From Arcobacter caeni (lineage in GTDB: Bacteria > Campylobacterota > Campylobacteria > Campylobacterales > Arcobacteraceae): DNA of 64,000 nucleotides. The stretch lies in assembly GCF_003063245.1 (NCBI RefSeq), contig NZ_MUXE01000003.1, positions 1 through 64,000 on the forward strand. The letters are read 5' to 3'. The position numbers and the translations under genes are program-made. The notes beneath the pieces were generated by a model, which worked only from the letters and a program-made list of their open reading frames with translations, was not told the DNA's origin and made no database searches. Within the stretch, counting starts at the first letter, position 1; the number at the start of each line of letters is the position of its first letter. Positions 1 to 8,694 of the stretch are shown here, piece by piece.

Positions 1-127
1 AATAAGAAATTGGAGCTTAACAATTTCACAACTAGCCATCCACTTTGATGGACGGCTTGATGATGCTTTAAATTTATGATAGAATTTTAGGAATTATCTA
101 GGCTGACACAGAATGATGAACACTACC
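1..127 (+). mobile_element. Right end of an IS256-family insertion sequence
   Basis: The window opens inside an insertion sequence. Frame 2 reads the last residues of a transposase up to a TGA at 77-79. A terminal inverted-repeat-like end follows at 104-127; read on the minus strand it begins GGTAGTGTTCATCATTC and continues CTGTGTCA, the kind of terminus found on IS256/Mutator-type elements. Ordinary sequence resumes at 128. The left end and most of the transposase lie outside the window, so the target-site duplication cannot be checked here. The element abuts the 3' end of the hypothetical gene at 142-525, only 14 bases away. Family assignment rests on the C-terminal protein motif and the end sequence together. 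Confidence 0.75.
2..79 (+). CDS. IS256-family transposase, C-terminal fragment (cut by the window edge)
   Basis: Only 25 codons are visible before the TGA at 77-79. They read as a Trp-containing stretch followed by SQLAIHFDGRLDDALNL, which matches the usual C-terminal pattern of IS256/Mutator transposases (W, then L-x-Q-L-x-I-x-F-x-G-R). The catalytic DDE residues would be upstream and are not in view, so whether the copy is intact is unknown. No other reading of this stretch gives a recognisable protein. Confidence 0.7.
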   Translation: MRNWSLTISQLAIHFDGRLDDALNL

Positions 128-141
128 AAAAGTTAAAACTT

Positions 142-525
142 TTATATCTCTAACTCAAAAAAGCTCTCTTCAACTTTTTCGTATTTTGAAACTGAACATG
201 TAATTCTTATTGCGTTTTCATAGTCTTTAAACTCTTCTACAAATAATTTTTGTAATTTCTCAATTTCCACTGCTCTAAAAATAAAATAACCTAAAACTTC
301 TGTTCCTCTTGAACCTGTTTTTTCTATTCCAAAACTATCAAATTTCCAGTCAACTCCCCTTGAAAAGAAAAAAACTTCTGATAATCTTTTTTCTAATTCA
401 TCTCTTACGCTATTATTATATGCTTTTAAATGTATGAAAAAAGCTACATTTGTATTAAACTGTGATTGTACTAACTTTTCTTGTTCAACTGTTGTTGGTT
501 TTTCTATAATATTTATATTGCTCAT
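142..525 (-). CDS. Hypothetical protein, 127 aa, next to an IS element
   Basis: I do not recognise this protein. It is a soluble, charged protein with no signal peptide and no membrane segment; the middle is rich in aromatic residues (FFFSRGVDWKFDSFG, about residues 52-66). The ATG at 523-525 is supported by AGGAAG at 535-540 (minus strand) with 9 bases spacing, and a TATAAT-like -10 at 553-558. It is divergent from the hemerythrin gene. Its stop codon lies only 14 bases from the IS256-type end. A short perfect inverted repeat (AAAAGT/ACTTTT, 128-143) covers the stop. The insertion may have replaced the original 3' end, but nothing in view proves truncation. Confidence 0.65.
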   Translation of the reverse strand: MSNINIIEKPTTVEQEKLVQSQFNTNVAFFIHLKAYNNSVRDELEKRLSEVFFFSRGVDWKFDSFGIEKTGSRGTEVLGYFIFRAVEIEKLQKLFVEEFKDYENAIRITCSVSKYEKVEESFFELEI

Positions 526-600
526 CTTTAAATGCTTCCTGTTTTTGCTTGTATTATAGTAAACTATCTTAAAATAAAGCTTGTATTAATAATTTAAATC

Positions 601-632
601 TATAATAAAAGTAATAAAAAAAATATTAAAGG
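601..632 (+). promoter_or_regulatory. Promoter -10 and ribosome-binding site of the hemerythrin gene
   Basis: TATAAT at 601-606 is a perfect -10 box and AAAGG at 628-632 is the ribosome-binding site for the ATG at 638. No convincing -35 is present, as is usual for sigma70 promoters of Campylobacterota. The predicted 5' leader is about 25 bases. Confidence 0.55.
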
Positions 633-637
633 CTTTC

Positions 638-1483
638 ATGAATAGCTACTCAAATTCCAATTCAATTATTTGGAAATCTGAATACAATATCCATAATTTC
701 AAGATTGATAAGGAACATCAAAAGCTTTTTACGATTGCTAGAGAAGCCATGAGCATTTCAAAACTAAAAGATGATGATAAGGTTAAAATCAGACTAAAAG
801 ATGTTATCTCAAAACTTTTTGATTATGTGGGAACACATTTTGCTAATGAACAAAAATATATGGCACAAATAGATTATCCAGAACTTAGCTCACACAAACT
901 TCTTCATAAAAATATGTTAGATATGCTTACAACTTTAATTTCTGAATTAAATAACTTAGAATTACATGATATTGAAAAATCTCTTAACGATTTTATTGAA
1001 GAGTACTTTATAAGACATATTGTTTTAGAAGATAAAAAAATTCAACTTTGGAACACTTCATTATCAGATTTAAAAAAGAATTTTGGATGGAAAGATATTT
1101 ATAGCGTTGGTGATAAGAAAATTGATGCAGAGCATAAAAAACTTTTTGATATTGCAGAAGAAGCATTTACTGAAGTCGAACTTGAGGAAAGAACTGCAAA
1201 AATAAAAGAAGTTTTAACAGAATTATACGCATATATGAAATCACATTTTAAACATGAAGAACTATTTATGCAAGAAATGAATTATCCTTCACTTGAAGAG
1301 CATAAAGTATTACATCTTAATATTATTGAAAAAATAAATACTTTTGTAAAACAACTTCCAAATATGGATGAGAGTCTTTTTGAAAAGGAATTAGCAAAAA
1401 TAATTGATATTGCACTTGTTCATCACATAATTCAAGAGGATAGAAAAATAATTTCTTGGTCAAAATCAAACACACAAAATTAA
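638..1483 (+). CDS. Tandem two-domain bacteriohemerythrin
   Basis: The protein consists of two complete hemerythrin domains in tandem (about residues 10-140 and 150-275), each a four-helix bundle expected to hold a diiron site that binds oxygen reversibly. All seven ligands are visible in each half: domain 1 has H27 (IDKEHQKL), H67 and E71 (HFANE), H86 and H90 (SHKLLH), H127 and D132 (HIVLED). Domain 2 has H166, H203, E207, H222, H226, H263 and D268. There is no signal peptide, so it is cytoplasmic. Single-domain proteins of about 130-140 residues are the usual form, so a tandem pair points to internal duplication. It is probably monocistronic. Oxygen storage, delivery or sensing in a microaerophile is the likely role (inferred). 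Confidence 0.9.
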   Translation: MNSYSNSNSIIWKSEYNIHNFKIDKEHQKLFTIAREAMSISKLKDDDKVKIRLKDVISKLFDYVGTHFANEQKYMAQIDYPELSSHKLLHKNMLDMLTTLISELNNLELHDIEKSLNDFIEEYFIRHIVLEDKKIQLWNTSLSDLKKNFGWKDIYSVGDKKIDAEHKKLFDIAEEAFTEVELEERTAKIKEVLTELYAYMKSHFKHEELFMQEMNYPSLEEHKVLHLNIIEKINTFVKQLPNMDESLFEKELAKIIDIALVHHIIQEDRKIISWSKSNTQN

Positions 1484-1546
1484 TTATTAATATTTTATTA
1501 ACATAGATGTTATACAATCATTTAATTTATTATCAAGGCTACCCTA

Positions 1547-2689
1547 GTGTCAAAACAATCTAAATTTTTTATTTTATTAGCAACTACATTGATAGTTTTA
1601 AGTGGCTGTGAAGATAAAGCTCCTGCAAATACACAAGCTAAAACTATTGAAGTGGGAGTGATAACTCTTCAAGAACAAGCAATTGCACTACAACAAGAAT
1701 TAAGTGGAAGAGTAAAAGCAAAATTGGTTTCACAAGTTAGACCTCAAATTGGTGGAATTATCAAAGAACAACTTTTTAAAGAAGGAAGTTTTGTAAAACA
1801 AGGTGATGTTTTATATCTTATTGATTCTGCTACTTATCAAGCAACTTTAAATCAAGCAAAAGCATCTTTGCAAAGTGCAAAAGTAGATGTTTTAAATGCC
1901 AAAACAAAAAGTCAAAGATATGAAGAGTTATTAAAATTTGATGGAACTTCAAAACAAGAAGCAGATGATGCAAAAGCCGTTTATTTACAAGCAGAGGCTT
2001 TAGTTCAAGAAAAAGAAGCAAACCTTGAAAGTGCTAAAATCGACCTTGAAAGAACAAAAATAAAAGCCCCTATTTCTGGATATATTAGTATTTCAAATGT
2101 AACTCAAGGTGCTTTAGTAAGTGCAAACCAAAGCGATGCTTTAGCAACAATTAGAGATACATCAAGTGTTTATGTGGATTTGAGTCAATCAAATACACAA
2201 CTTTTAGCTTTACGAAAACTTTTAAGTCAAGAAAATATCCAAAAAGGAAGTACTGATGTTACTTTGATTTTAAGTGATGAAAGCACTTACGAACACAAAG
2301 GGCAACTTCAACTTCAAGAAATTGCAGTTGATGAAAGTACGGGTTCTGTGACACTTCGAGCTCAATTTTCAAATACAGAGGGAATTTTATTACCAGGAAT
2401 GTTTGTAAGAGCAACTATTCAAGGAGCTATTGATACTAAAGCATTTTTATTACCTCAGCAAGCCGTATCAAGAGATTCAAAAGCAAATCCTATAATCACT
2501 CTTGTAAAAGATGATAACACGACTATAAAACAGATGATAACAACACAAAGAGCTATTGGAAATAAGTGGCTTGTAACAAGTGGAATTAATAATAATGATA
2601 AAATTATTATAGAAGGTTTAAATAAAATCAATGAAAAAAGCCATGTGAATCCTATTGATGTTAGTAGTAAATACCTTGAAAACAAATAA
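1547..2689 (+). CDS. RND efflux pump periplasmic adaptor lipoprotein (MexA/AcrA type)
   Basis: This membrane-fusion protein links the inner-membrane RND pump to the outer-membrane channel encoded next. A lipoprotein signal peptide ends in LSGC with the lipidated Cys at residue 21. The two halves of the biotinyl-lipoyl-like domain are at about residues 64-93 (PQIGGIIKEQLFKEGSFVKQ) and 171-200 (IKAPISGYIS), separated by an alpha-helical hairpin; beta-barrel and membrane-proximal domains follow. The length of 380 residues is typical. The start is GTG at 1547 with AAGG at 1535-1538. A -10-like TACAAT at 1513-1518 may be the operon promoter. It is the first gene of a three-gene efflux operon; no TetR- or MarR-type repressor gene is adjacent. 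Confidence 0.93.
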   Translation: MSKQSKFFILLATTLIVLSGCEDKAPANTQAKTIEVGVITLQEQAIALQQELSGRVKAKLVSQVRPQIGGIIKEQLFKEGSFVKQGDVLYLIDSATYQATLNQAKASLQSAKVDVLNAKTKSQRYEELLKFDGTSKQEADDAKAVYLQAEALVQEKEANLESAKIDLERTKIKAPISGYISISNVTQGALVSANQSDALATIRDTSSVYVDLSQSNTQLLALRKLLSQENIQKGSTDVTLILSDESTYEHKGQLQLQEIAVDESTGSVTLRAQFSNTEGILLPGMFVRATIQGAIDTKAFLLPQQAVSRDSKANPIITLVKDDNTTIKQMITTQRAIGNKWLVTSGINNNDKIIIEGLNKINEKSHVNPIDVSSKYLENK

Positions 2690-2713
2690 TAAAAGCAGCC
2701 AAAAAGGCTTAAT

Positions 2714-5700
2714 ATGTTAGCAAGATTTTTTGTTTTTAGACCTATTTTTGCATGGGTTATCTCTTTAGTAATTATGATTGCAGGAATTGTAAGTCTTTAT
2801 GTACTTCCAATGGAACAATATCCAGATATTGCACCTCCACAAATAAATATTTCTGCTACATACACAGGAGCATCTGCTCAAACTGTTGAAAATAGTGTTA
2901 CTCAAATTATTGAACAACAACTTACAGGTCTTGATGGAATGATTTATTTTTCATCATCAAGTAGTTCTTCTGGAAATTCAAGGATAAAAGTAACTTTTCA
3001 ACAAGGAACTGATCCTGATATTGCACAAGTTCAAGTTCAAAATAAAGTTCAACAAATTCTTTCTCGTTTGCCTGATGATGTACAAAGACAAGGATTAAGA
3101 GTTGTTAAATCACAATCAGATTTTTTATTATTAGCATCATTATATGATGATACTGAAAAGGCAGAAAAAGCTGATATTGCCGATTATTTAGTAAGTAATC
3201 TTCAAGATAGCATCTCAAGACTTGAAGGTGTTGGAGATGTTCAAGTTTTTGGTGGACAATATGCCATGCGTATTTGGCTTGACCCAATAAAACTAGAAGC
3301 TTATAATCTAATGCCCCAAGATATAGAATCAGCAATAAGCGCTCAAAATTCTCAAGCATCAGCAGGAAAACTTGGTGGTTTACCTGTAATTAGTGACCAA
3401 CAATTAGCAGTTACTGTAACCGCTAGATCAAAATTTAAAACCGTACCTGAATTTGAAAACATTCTTATAAAACATAATAGAGATGGTTCTTTTGTTAAAT
3501 TAAAAGATGTAGCAAGGGTTGAAATAGGAGCTCAAACATATAGTAATATCACAGCATTAAGTGGTAAACCAGCTTCTGGTATTGCTGTTCAACTAGCTTC
3601 TGGTGCAAATGCCATAAGGACAGCTAATAGTATAAAAGCTCTTTTAAGTAAATATGAATCAAATCTACCTGTTGGTTATAAAATAGATTATCCAAGAGAT
3701 TCAACACTTTTTATTCAAGCTTCTATTAATGAAGTGGTTAAAACACTTTTAGAAGCTATTTTATTAGTTGTTTTAGTAATGTTTGTTTTCCTTAAAAGCT
3801 GGAGAGCAACTTTAATACCTGCCATTGCTGTTCCTGTTGTATTACTTGGAACCTTTGGTATTTTAAATGTTCTTGGTTATTCTATTAATACTCTTACTAT
3901 GTTTGGAATGGTTTTATCCATTGGTCTTTTGGTTGATGATGCTATTGTTGTTGTTGAAAATGTTGAACGAAATATGAGAGAAAAAAAACTTCCCGCAAAA
4001 GAAGCCACTATTATTTCAATGCAAGAAATCACAAGTGCTTTAGTTGGAGTGGCAACCGTTCTTTCAGTTGTTTTTTTACCAATGGCGTTTTTTAGTGGTT
4101 CAACGGGAGTTATTTATAGACAGTTTTCAGTTACGATTATCTCTTCTATGGTTTTATCTGTGATTGTGGCTTTAACTTTAACACCTGCTTTATGTGCAAC
4201 TATATTAAAACCCCATGATGAAAATGAAAAACAAAAAGGCTTTACTCATTGGTTTGGTAGAAAATTTGAATCTCTTACTTCAAAATATAAAAATGGAGTT
4301 TCTAAAGTATTACAAACACCTATTCGTTGGATGCTTACTTATGTTGCAATTATTGGATTATTAGCTTTTGTATTTATAAAACTTCCAACAAGTTTTCTTC
4401 CAAAAGAAGATCAAGGTAGTTTGATGGTTCAATATACCCTTCCAGTTGGTGCAATCACATCAAGAACTGTTGAAGTAGCAGAAAAAATAAAAGATTATTT
4501 CCTAAAAGAAGAAGCAAATAATATAGATAGTATTTTTACAATTTCTGGTTACAGTAGTAACAGTAGTGGACAAAATATTGGAACTGCTTATATTTCTTTA
4601 AAAAGTTGGGATTTAAGACCTAATCTAAGTAGCCGTTCTGATATTATTGGTCAAAGAGCTGCCCAAACATTTGCCGATCCTAAATCACCTTATTTTATTC
4701 GTGATGCAAAAGTTATTGCTATGAATCCACCCGTTGTTCAAGGCTTAGGATCAACAGATGGATTTGAATTTCAACTTCAAGCAGATGCAATTACTTCAAG
4801 AACAACTCTTGCAGAGGTAAAAGAAAAAGTATTATTAGAAGCTGGTCAAAATAGTAAAATTAATTCAATCAGAGCAGATGGTTCAGATGATACTCCACAG
4901 TTAAAAATCGAATATGATACTGCAAAAGCTTTATCTTTAGGTCTTTCTATGAGTAATATTGATTATACCCTTAGTGCTGCTTGGGCTGGTATTTATGTAA
5001 ATGATTTTATTGATCGATCAAGAGTAAAAAGAGTTTATATTCAAGGTGATGCACCATTTAGATCAAAACCTGAGGATTTATATACATGGAAAGTTAGAAA
5101 TGCAAATGGAACTATGACTTCTTTTTCAGAATTTGCAACTACAAAATGGGAATATGGTCCAGAAGAATTAAGCCGTTATAATGGTTTTGCTTCATATCAA
5201 ATTCAAGGTTCAGCAAATAATGGAATTAGTTCTGGAACTGCTATGGATGAGATGGATAAAATTGCTGATAAACTTTCAAATGGAACAATGCATTCATGGA
5301 GTGGACTTTCATATCAAGAAAGATTATCAACAGGACAATCTGGTTTACTTTATGCAGTTTCTATTCTAATTATCTTTTTATGTTTGGCTGCTTTATATGA
5401 AAGTTGGTCTGTTCCTTTTTCTATTTTAATGGTTGTACCATTAGGTATAGTAGGAGCCGTTTTAGCTGTTTATTTTAGAGGTTTAGACAATGATGTGTAT
5501 TTTCAAGTGGCACTTCTAACAACCATAGGATTGGCTGCTAAAAATGCTATTTTGATTGTTGAGTTTGTAGATACTGCATATAAAAATGGTAAACCACTTC
5601 TTGAAGCTGCAATTGAAGGAGCAACTTTGAGATTAAGACCTATTGTTATGACTTCTTTAGCATTTATTGCAGGAATTACTCCCCTTGCTTTATCTTCAGG

Positions 5701-5869
5701 AGCTGGTGCAAATAGTAGAATTTCTATTGGAACTGGAATTGTGGGTGGAACTTTAACTGCAACTATTTTGGCTATTTTCTTTGTACCATTATTTTTTGTT
5801 TTGATTAAAAAAGTTTTTTCATCAAAAGTAGAGAAAGAATTAGAAAAAAAGGCAGGACAAAATGATTAA
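2714..5869 (+). CDS. RND multidrug efflux transporter, inner-membrane pump (AcrB/HAE1 type)
   Basis: This is the proton-driven drug exporter of the tripartite pump. At 1051 residues it has the standard length. It opens with FFVFRPIFAWVISLVIMIAG, the usual first transmembrane helix. TM4 carries the paired proton-relay acids D408 and D409 (GLLVDDAIVVVENV), matching D407/D408 of E. coli AcrB. The two large periplasmic loops and a second set of six helices (from about residue 540, and again near 880-1040) are all present. The ATG at 2714 lies 24 bases after the adaptor stop and is preceded by AAGG. The last 8 bases overlap the outer-membrane gene, so translation is coupled. Substrates cannot be read from the sequence. 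Confidence 0.95.
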   Translation: MLARFFVFRPIFAWVISLVIMIAGIVSLYVLPMEQYPDIAPPQINISATYTGASAQTVENSVTQIIEQQLTGLDGMIYFSSSSSSSGNSRIKVTFQQGTDPDIAQVQVQNKVQQILSRLPDDVQRQGLRVVKSQSDFLLLASLYDDTEKAEKADIADYLVSNLQDSISRLEGVGDVQVFGGQYAMRIWLDPIKLEAYNLMPQDIESAISAQNSQASAGKLGGLPVISDQQLAVTVTARSKFKTVPEFENILIKHNRDGSFVKLKDVARVEIGAQTYSNITALSGKPASGIAVQLASGANAIRTANSIKALLSKYESNLPVGYKIDYPRDSTLFIQASINEVVKTLLEAILLVVLVMFVFLKSWRATLIPAIAVPVVLLGTFGILNVLGYSINTLTMFGMVLSIGLLVDDAIVVVENVERNMREKKLPAKEATIISMQEITSALVGVATVLSVVFLPMAFFSGSTGVIYRQFSVTIISSMVLSVIVALTLTPALCATILKPHDENEKQKGFTHWFGRKFESLTSKYKNGVSKVLQTPIRWMLTYVAIIGLLAFVFIKLPTSFLPKEDQGSLMVQYTLPVGAITSRTVEVAEKIKDYFLKEEANNIDSIFTISGYSSNSSGQNIGTAYISLKSWDLRPNLSSRSDIIGQRAAQTFADPKSPYFIRDAKVIAMNPPVVQGLGSTDGFEFQLQADAITSRTTLAEVKEKVLLEAGQNSKINSIRADGSDDTPQLKIEYDTAKALSLGLSMSNIDYTLSAAWAGIYVNDFIDRSRVKRVYIQGDAPFRSKPEDLYTWKVRNANGTMTSFSEFATTKWEYGPEELSRYNGFASYQIQGSANNGISSGTAMDEMDKIADKLSNGTMHSWSGLSYQERLSTGQSGLLYAVSILIIFLCLAALYESWSVPFSILMVVPLGIVGAVLAVYFRGLDNDVYFQVALLTTIGLAAKNAILIVEFVDTAYKNGKPLLEAAIEGATLRLRPIVMTSLAFIAGITPLALSSGAGANSRISIGTGIVGGTLTATILAIFFVPLFFVLIKKVFSSKVEKELEKKAGQND

Positions 5870-7289
5870 AACAAATATCTCAATAACACTTGCCTTAGTT
5901 CTTTTCACTGGTTGTTTTTCTTTAAAACCAGAACTTGAACCACTTGATTCAAAAGTTATTCCACTTGAATGGAAAAATCCAATTGATACAAAAAATCAAG
6001 ATAATTTAACACAAACAAAACCCGTTTGGGAAGATTTTGTTCAAAATAAAACTTTGAAAGAAGTTGTTTCTTTAGCTGTTAAAAACAATAAAGATTTAAA
6101 AATTGCACTTTTAAATATTGAATCAGCAAGGGCAACTTATAGAATTTCAAAAGCTGAGGATTTTCCCAAAATTAGTGCAAATGGTGCATTAACTAATTCA
6201 AAAAGTATAAACTCTTCAAATGGCACTACGATTTCACATAATTATTCTGCAACAATTGGAGCTTCTTATGAAATTGATTTATTTGGAAAAATAAAAAATC
6301 TAAATGAAAGTGCTTTACAAAGTTATCTTTCAACACAATTTGCAGCAAATGCCACAAAAGTTAGTTTAGTTTCTGAAACAATTAACGCGTGGTTTACTTT
6401 AGCCACACACACAGAACAATTAAGACTTTCAAATGAAACCGTACAAAATTTGCAAAAAGCCTATGAACTAACACAAAAAAGATTCGCTGCAGGTGTGATT
6501 TCTCAAGCTGATGTACTTGATGCAAAAGGTTCATTAAATGAAGCGCAAATAAATGTTATTTCATATTCAACAATGATTGAACAAGATAAAAATGCTTTAG
6601 AATTATTAATCGCGCAACCTTTAAGTGCTGAGCTTTTACCAAAAGAGTTTAATAATTATGAGAATTGGCTTTTACTTGTAAAAGCTGGAATTTCATCAAA
6701 TATTCTTCTTGGTCGTCCTGATATAATAGAAGCGGAACATAATTTAAAAGCAAAAAACGCAAATATAGGCGTTGCAAGAGCTGCGTTTTTCCCATCTATT
6801 TCATTAACTGCAAATACGGGAATTGCTAGTAAATCTCTTTCATCTTTATTTGATGGTGGAGCTCAAAATATTTGGTCTTTTTCTCCAAATATTTCTCTTC
6901 CTATTTTTAATGCAGGAGAAAATAGTGCAAATCTTGATTATACTTATGCACAAAGAGATATTGCACTTTCACAATATGAAAAAACTATTCAAACAGCATT
7001 CAAGGAAGTTTCAGATGCTCTTGCAACTAGAGCTACAATAAATGAGCAAATCATAAAACAAAAAGAGCTTGTAGATACTGTTTCAAAAAGATATGATTTA
7101 GCCCTAAAAGCATATAAAGTAGGAACAGGTTCATATCTTAATGTGTTGATTTCACAAAGAACTCTTTATTCAGCGCAACAAATATTAATATCTAAATATC
7201 AAGAAGATTTAACAAATCGAGTAAGTTTATATAGTGCTTTAGGTGGAAATGAAAATGTCCAAGAAACACAAAAAGTATCAGAAAAGTGA
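5862..7289 (+). CDS. Outer-membrane efflux channel lipoprotein (OprM/NodT family)
   Basis: This is the TolC-like outer-membrane component of the pump. A short lipoprotein signal ends in FTGC with Cys at residue 18, as in the NodT subfamily. Two outer-membrane efflux repeats follow (about residues 60-250 and 270-460). Motifs such as YEIDLFGKI and RPDIIEAEHNLKAKNANIGV are characteristic of OprM-like channels. At 475 residues it is a normal full-length channel. The start overlaps the pump gene by 8 bases (ATGATTAA arrangement), and the stop overlaps the start of the next small gene, so all four genes form one transcription and translation unit. Confidence 0.93.
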   Translation: MIKTNISITLALVLFTGCFSLKPELEPLDSKVIPLEWKNPIDTKNQDNLTQTKPVWEDFVQNKTLKEVVSLAVKNNKDLKIALLNIESARATYRISKAEDFPKISANGALTNSKSINSSNGTTISHNYSATIGASYEIDLFGKIKNLNESALQSYLSTQFAANATKVSLVSETINAWFTLATHTEQLRLSNETVQNLQKAYELTQKRFAAGVISQADVLDAKGSLNEAQINVISYSTMIEQDKNALELLIAQPLSAELLPKEFNNYENWLLLVKAGISSNILLGRPDIIEAEHNLKAKNANIGVARAAFFPSISLTANTGIASKSLSSLFDGGAQNIWSFSPNISLPIFNAGENSANLDYTYAQRDIALSQYEKTIQTAFKEVSDALATRATINEQIIKQKELVDTVSKRYDLALKAYKVGTGSYLNVLISQRTLYSAQQILISKYQEDLTNRVSLYSALGGNENVQETQKVSEK

Positions 7290-7477
7290 ATATAGAATTT
7301 AGATTTTTACAAAAAGCTATTGTCGATAAAAACTATATTTCTTTTACTTATGAAAATAAAAACTATAAAAATATCAAAGCTTTAAAACTAGATGAAAAAA
7401 ACAAAGTTTTTTGTGATAATGGTATTTTTGAGTTTGAAAAAATCAAGAAGTTAGTGATTTTAAAAGATAGATTTTAA
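7286..7477 (+). CDS. Small protein of 63 aa, WYL-like fold suspected
   Basis: This small gene starts with GTG at 7286, overlapping the TGA of the efflux channel gene (GTGA), which argues that it is real and translationally coupled. The sequence (LQKAIVDKNYISFTYENKNY followed by a basic-hydrophobic C-terminus) resembles the opening of WYL domains, in which an A-I-x-x-K-x-x-I-x-F-x-Y pattern is common. It is far shorter than a WYL regulator and has no DNA-binding domain. It could be a ligand-sensing remnant or a small modulator of the efflux operon; that role is speculative. Confidence 0.6.
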   Translation: MNIEFRFLQKAIVDKNYISFTYENKNYKNIKALKLDEKNKVFCDNGIFEFEKIKKLVILKDRF

Positions 7478-7500
7478 TCTCTCAAAATAAAGGATTAGGG

Positions 7501-8376
7501 TTGATAGAACTATTATTTAACAAACTTATGCCAATTGTAATACTAATAATCATCGGTTATTATTGGAAGAAAAAAGAGTTACCATTTGATAAAGATATGA
7601 TTAGTTCTTTGATAATGAACCTTGGAACTCCTGCTTTATTAATCGCTTCAATAAACAATAAAGATTTAACTACAAATAATATGATAACTATTTTAATATA
7701 TGGAACATCAATAATTATCATTTGTACAATATTTACAATACTTTATTTAAAACTTGAAAAAAAACCAATAAGACCATTTCTTCAAAGTTTTATTTTTCCA
7801 AATACTGGAGGACTTGGATTACCAATCGTATATGTATTATTAGGAGAAACTGCATTTGTTTATGCTATTACTTTTTCTACTTTGATTAATATTTATCATT
7901 TTACTATTGGATTATGGCTCGCAAATAATTCATTAAATATTAAAAAAGCCTTACAAACACCTATTTTATACGCTTTGATTATTGCCTTAACTCTAAAAGG
8001 AACAAATACATCTGTCCCTCTTGTAATTGAAGATGTATGTCATATGTTAGGTGGAATAGTAATACCTTTATTACTTATTGCTTTTGGTTCATCATTAGTT
8101 GGTATTAAAATCCTGCAAAATATGAAAGCTGTAAGAATGGGTGTTGCAAGAGTCATTATTGGTTTTATTGTGGTTTATGTAACTTTCTCTTTTGGGAATT
8201 TTGAAAAAATATTAATAGACACCCTAATCATTCAATACTCAATGCCAATTGCCTCAGCTAGTTATCTTTTTGCCCTAAGATTTAATGGACCAGCAGATGA
8301 AATAGCAGTAATGACAGCATCAAGTACTATTGCTGTGTTGTTTTTACTTCCGGTTATTATTTATGTGGTGAATTAA
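7501..8376 (+). CDS. AEC-family transporter (auxin efflux carrier/malonate permease type)
   Basis: A 291-residue, strongly hydrophobic protein with about ten predicted membrane helices in two sets of five separated by a short loop near residues 140-155, the standard AEC layout. The N-terminal LMPIVILIIIGYYWKKKELP and the conserved LGTPALLIASI and PNTGGLGLPIVYVLLGE segments support the family. Members export or exchange organic acids, amino acids or glutathione-type compounds; the substrate here is unknown. The start is TTG at 7501, preceded by AAAGGA about 10 bases upstream. It follows the small gene by 23 bases and may be the last gene of the same transcript. Confidence 0.85.
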   Translation: MIELLFNKLMPIVILIIIGYYWKKKELPFDKDMISSLIMNLGTPALLIASINNKDLTTNNMITILIYGTSIIIICTIFTILYLKLEKKPIRPFLQSFIFPNTGGLGLPIVYVLLGETAFVYAITFSTLINIYHFTIGLWLANNSLNIKKALQTPILYALIIALTLKGTNTSVPLVIEDVCHMLGGIVIPLLLIAFGSSLVGIKILQNMKAVRMGVARVIIGFIVVYVTFSFGNFEKILIDTLIIQYSMPIASASYLFALRFNGPADEIAVMTASSTIAVLFLLPVIIYVVN

Positions 8377-8381
8377 AAATT

Positions 8382-8437
8382 TTGACAAATTCTAGTATAT
8401 AGTATATAATACTATTAAAAGTACTATTAGGAGTATT
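8382..8437 (+). promoter_or_regulatory. Consensus sigma70 promoter and AGTATT-type operator of the toxin-antitoxin operon
   Basis: A perfect -35 (TTGACA, 8382-8387) and a perfect -10 (TATAAT, 8405-8410) are separated by exactly 17 bases. This is much stronger than the -10-only promoters elsewhere in the window. Around and downstream of the -10 lie repeated AGTAT/AGTACT/ATACT units (8394-8399, 8401-8406, 8409-8413, 8420-8425, 8432-8437). AATACT at 8408-8413 and AGTATT at 8432-8437 form inverted half-sites. This fits autorepression by the antitoxin or the toxin-antitoxin complex. AGGAG near 8430-8434 serves as the ribosome-binding site for the ATG at 8440. Confidence 0.8.
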
Positions 8438-8439
8438 AT

Positions 8440-8694
8440 ATGATTATAAATGCCAATGATATAAAAACAAAAGGTGTTTCAATCTTTGCAAACCTTCTTG
8501 AAAAATTTGATGAATTAATCATCAATGTAAGAGGTAAAAACCAATATGTTGTACTTGATATAGAAAGATATAAAGAATTAAGAGCAAATGAACTTGATTT
8601 AGCATACTTAAAATCTCTTCAAGATATACAAAATGGTAACTTCAAAGTTCAAACAGCAAGTGAACATATTGATGAGTTAAGAAATGAATTATAA
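8440..8694 (+). CDS. Type II antitoxin, Phd/YefM family
   Basis: This 84-residue protein has the Phd/YefM pattern: an N-terminal DNA-binding part (IINANDIKTKGVSIFANLLE) with the V-x-D-I-E-x-Y-K segment near residues 45-51, then a charged C-terminal tail that would fold over the toxin. It should neutralise the toxin encoded immediately downstream and repress its own promoter by binding the AGTATT-type repeats upstream. The two genes overlap by 11 bases, typical of coupled antitoxin-toxin pairs. It shows no sign of truncation. Confidence 0.88.
   Translation: MIINANDIKTKGVSIFANLLEKFDELIINVRGKNQYVVLDIERYKELRANELDLAYLKSLQDIQNGNFKVQTASEHIDELRNEL

Noticed and set aside
1-141. A small RNA gene at the left edge (a hairpin with GCC...GGC arms is visible).
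   Set aside because: The same bases read as the C-terminus of an IS256-type transposase followed by a terminal inverted repeat, which explains them better.
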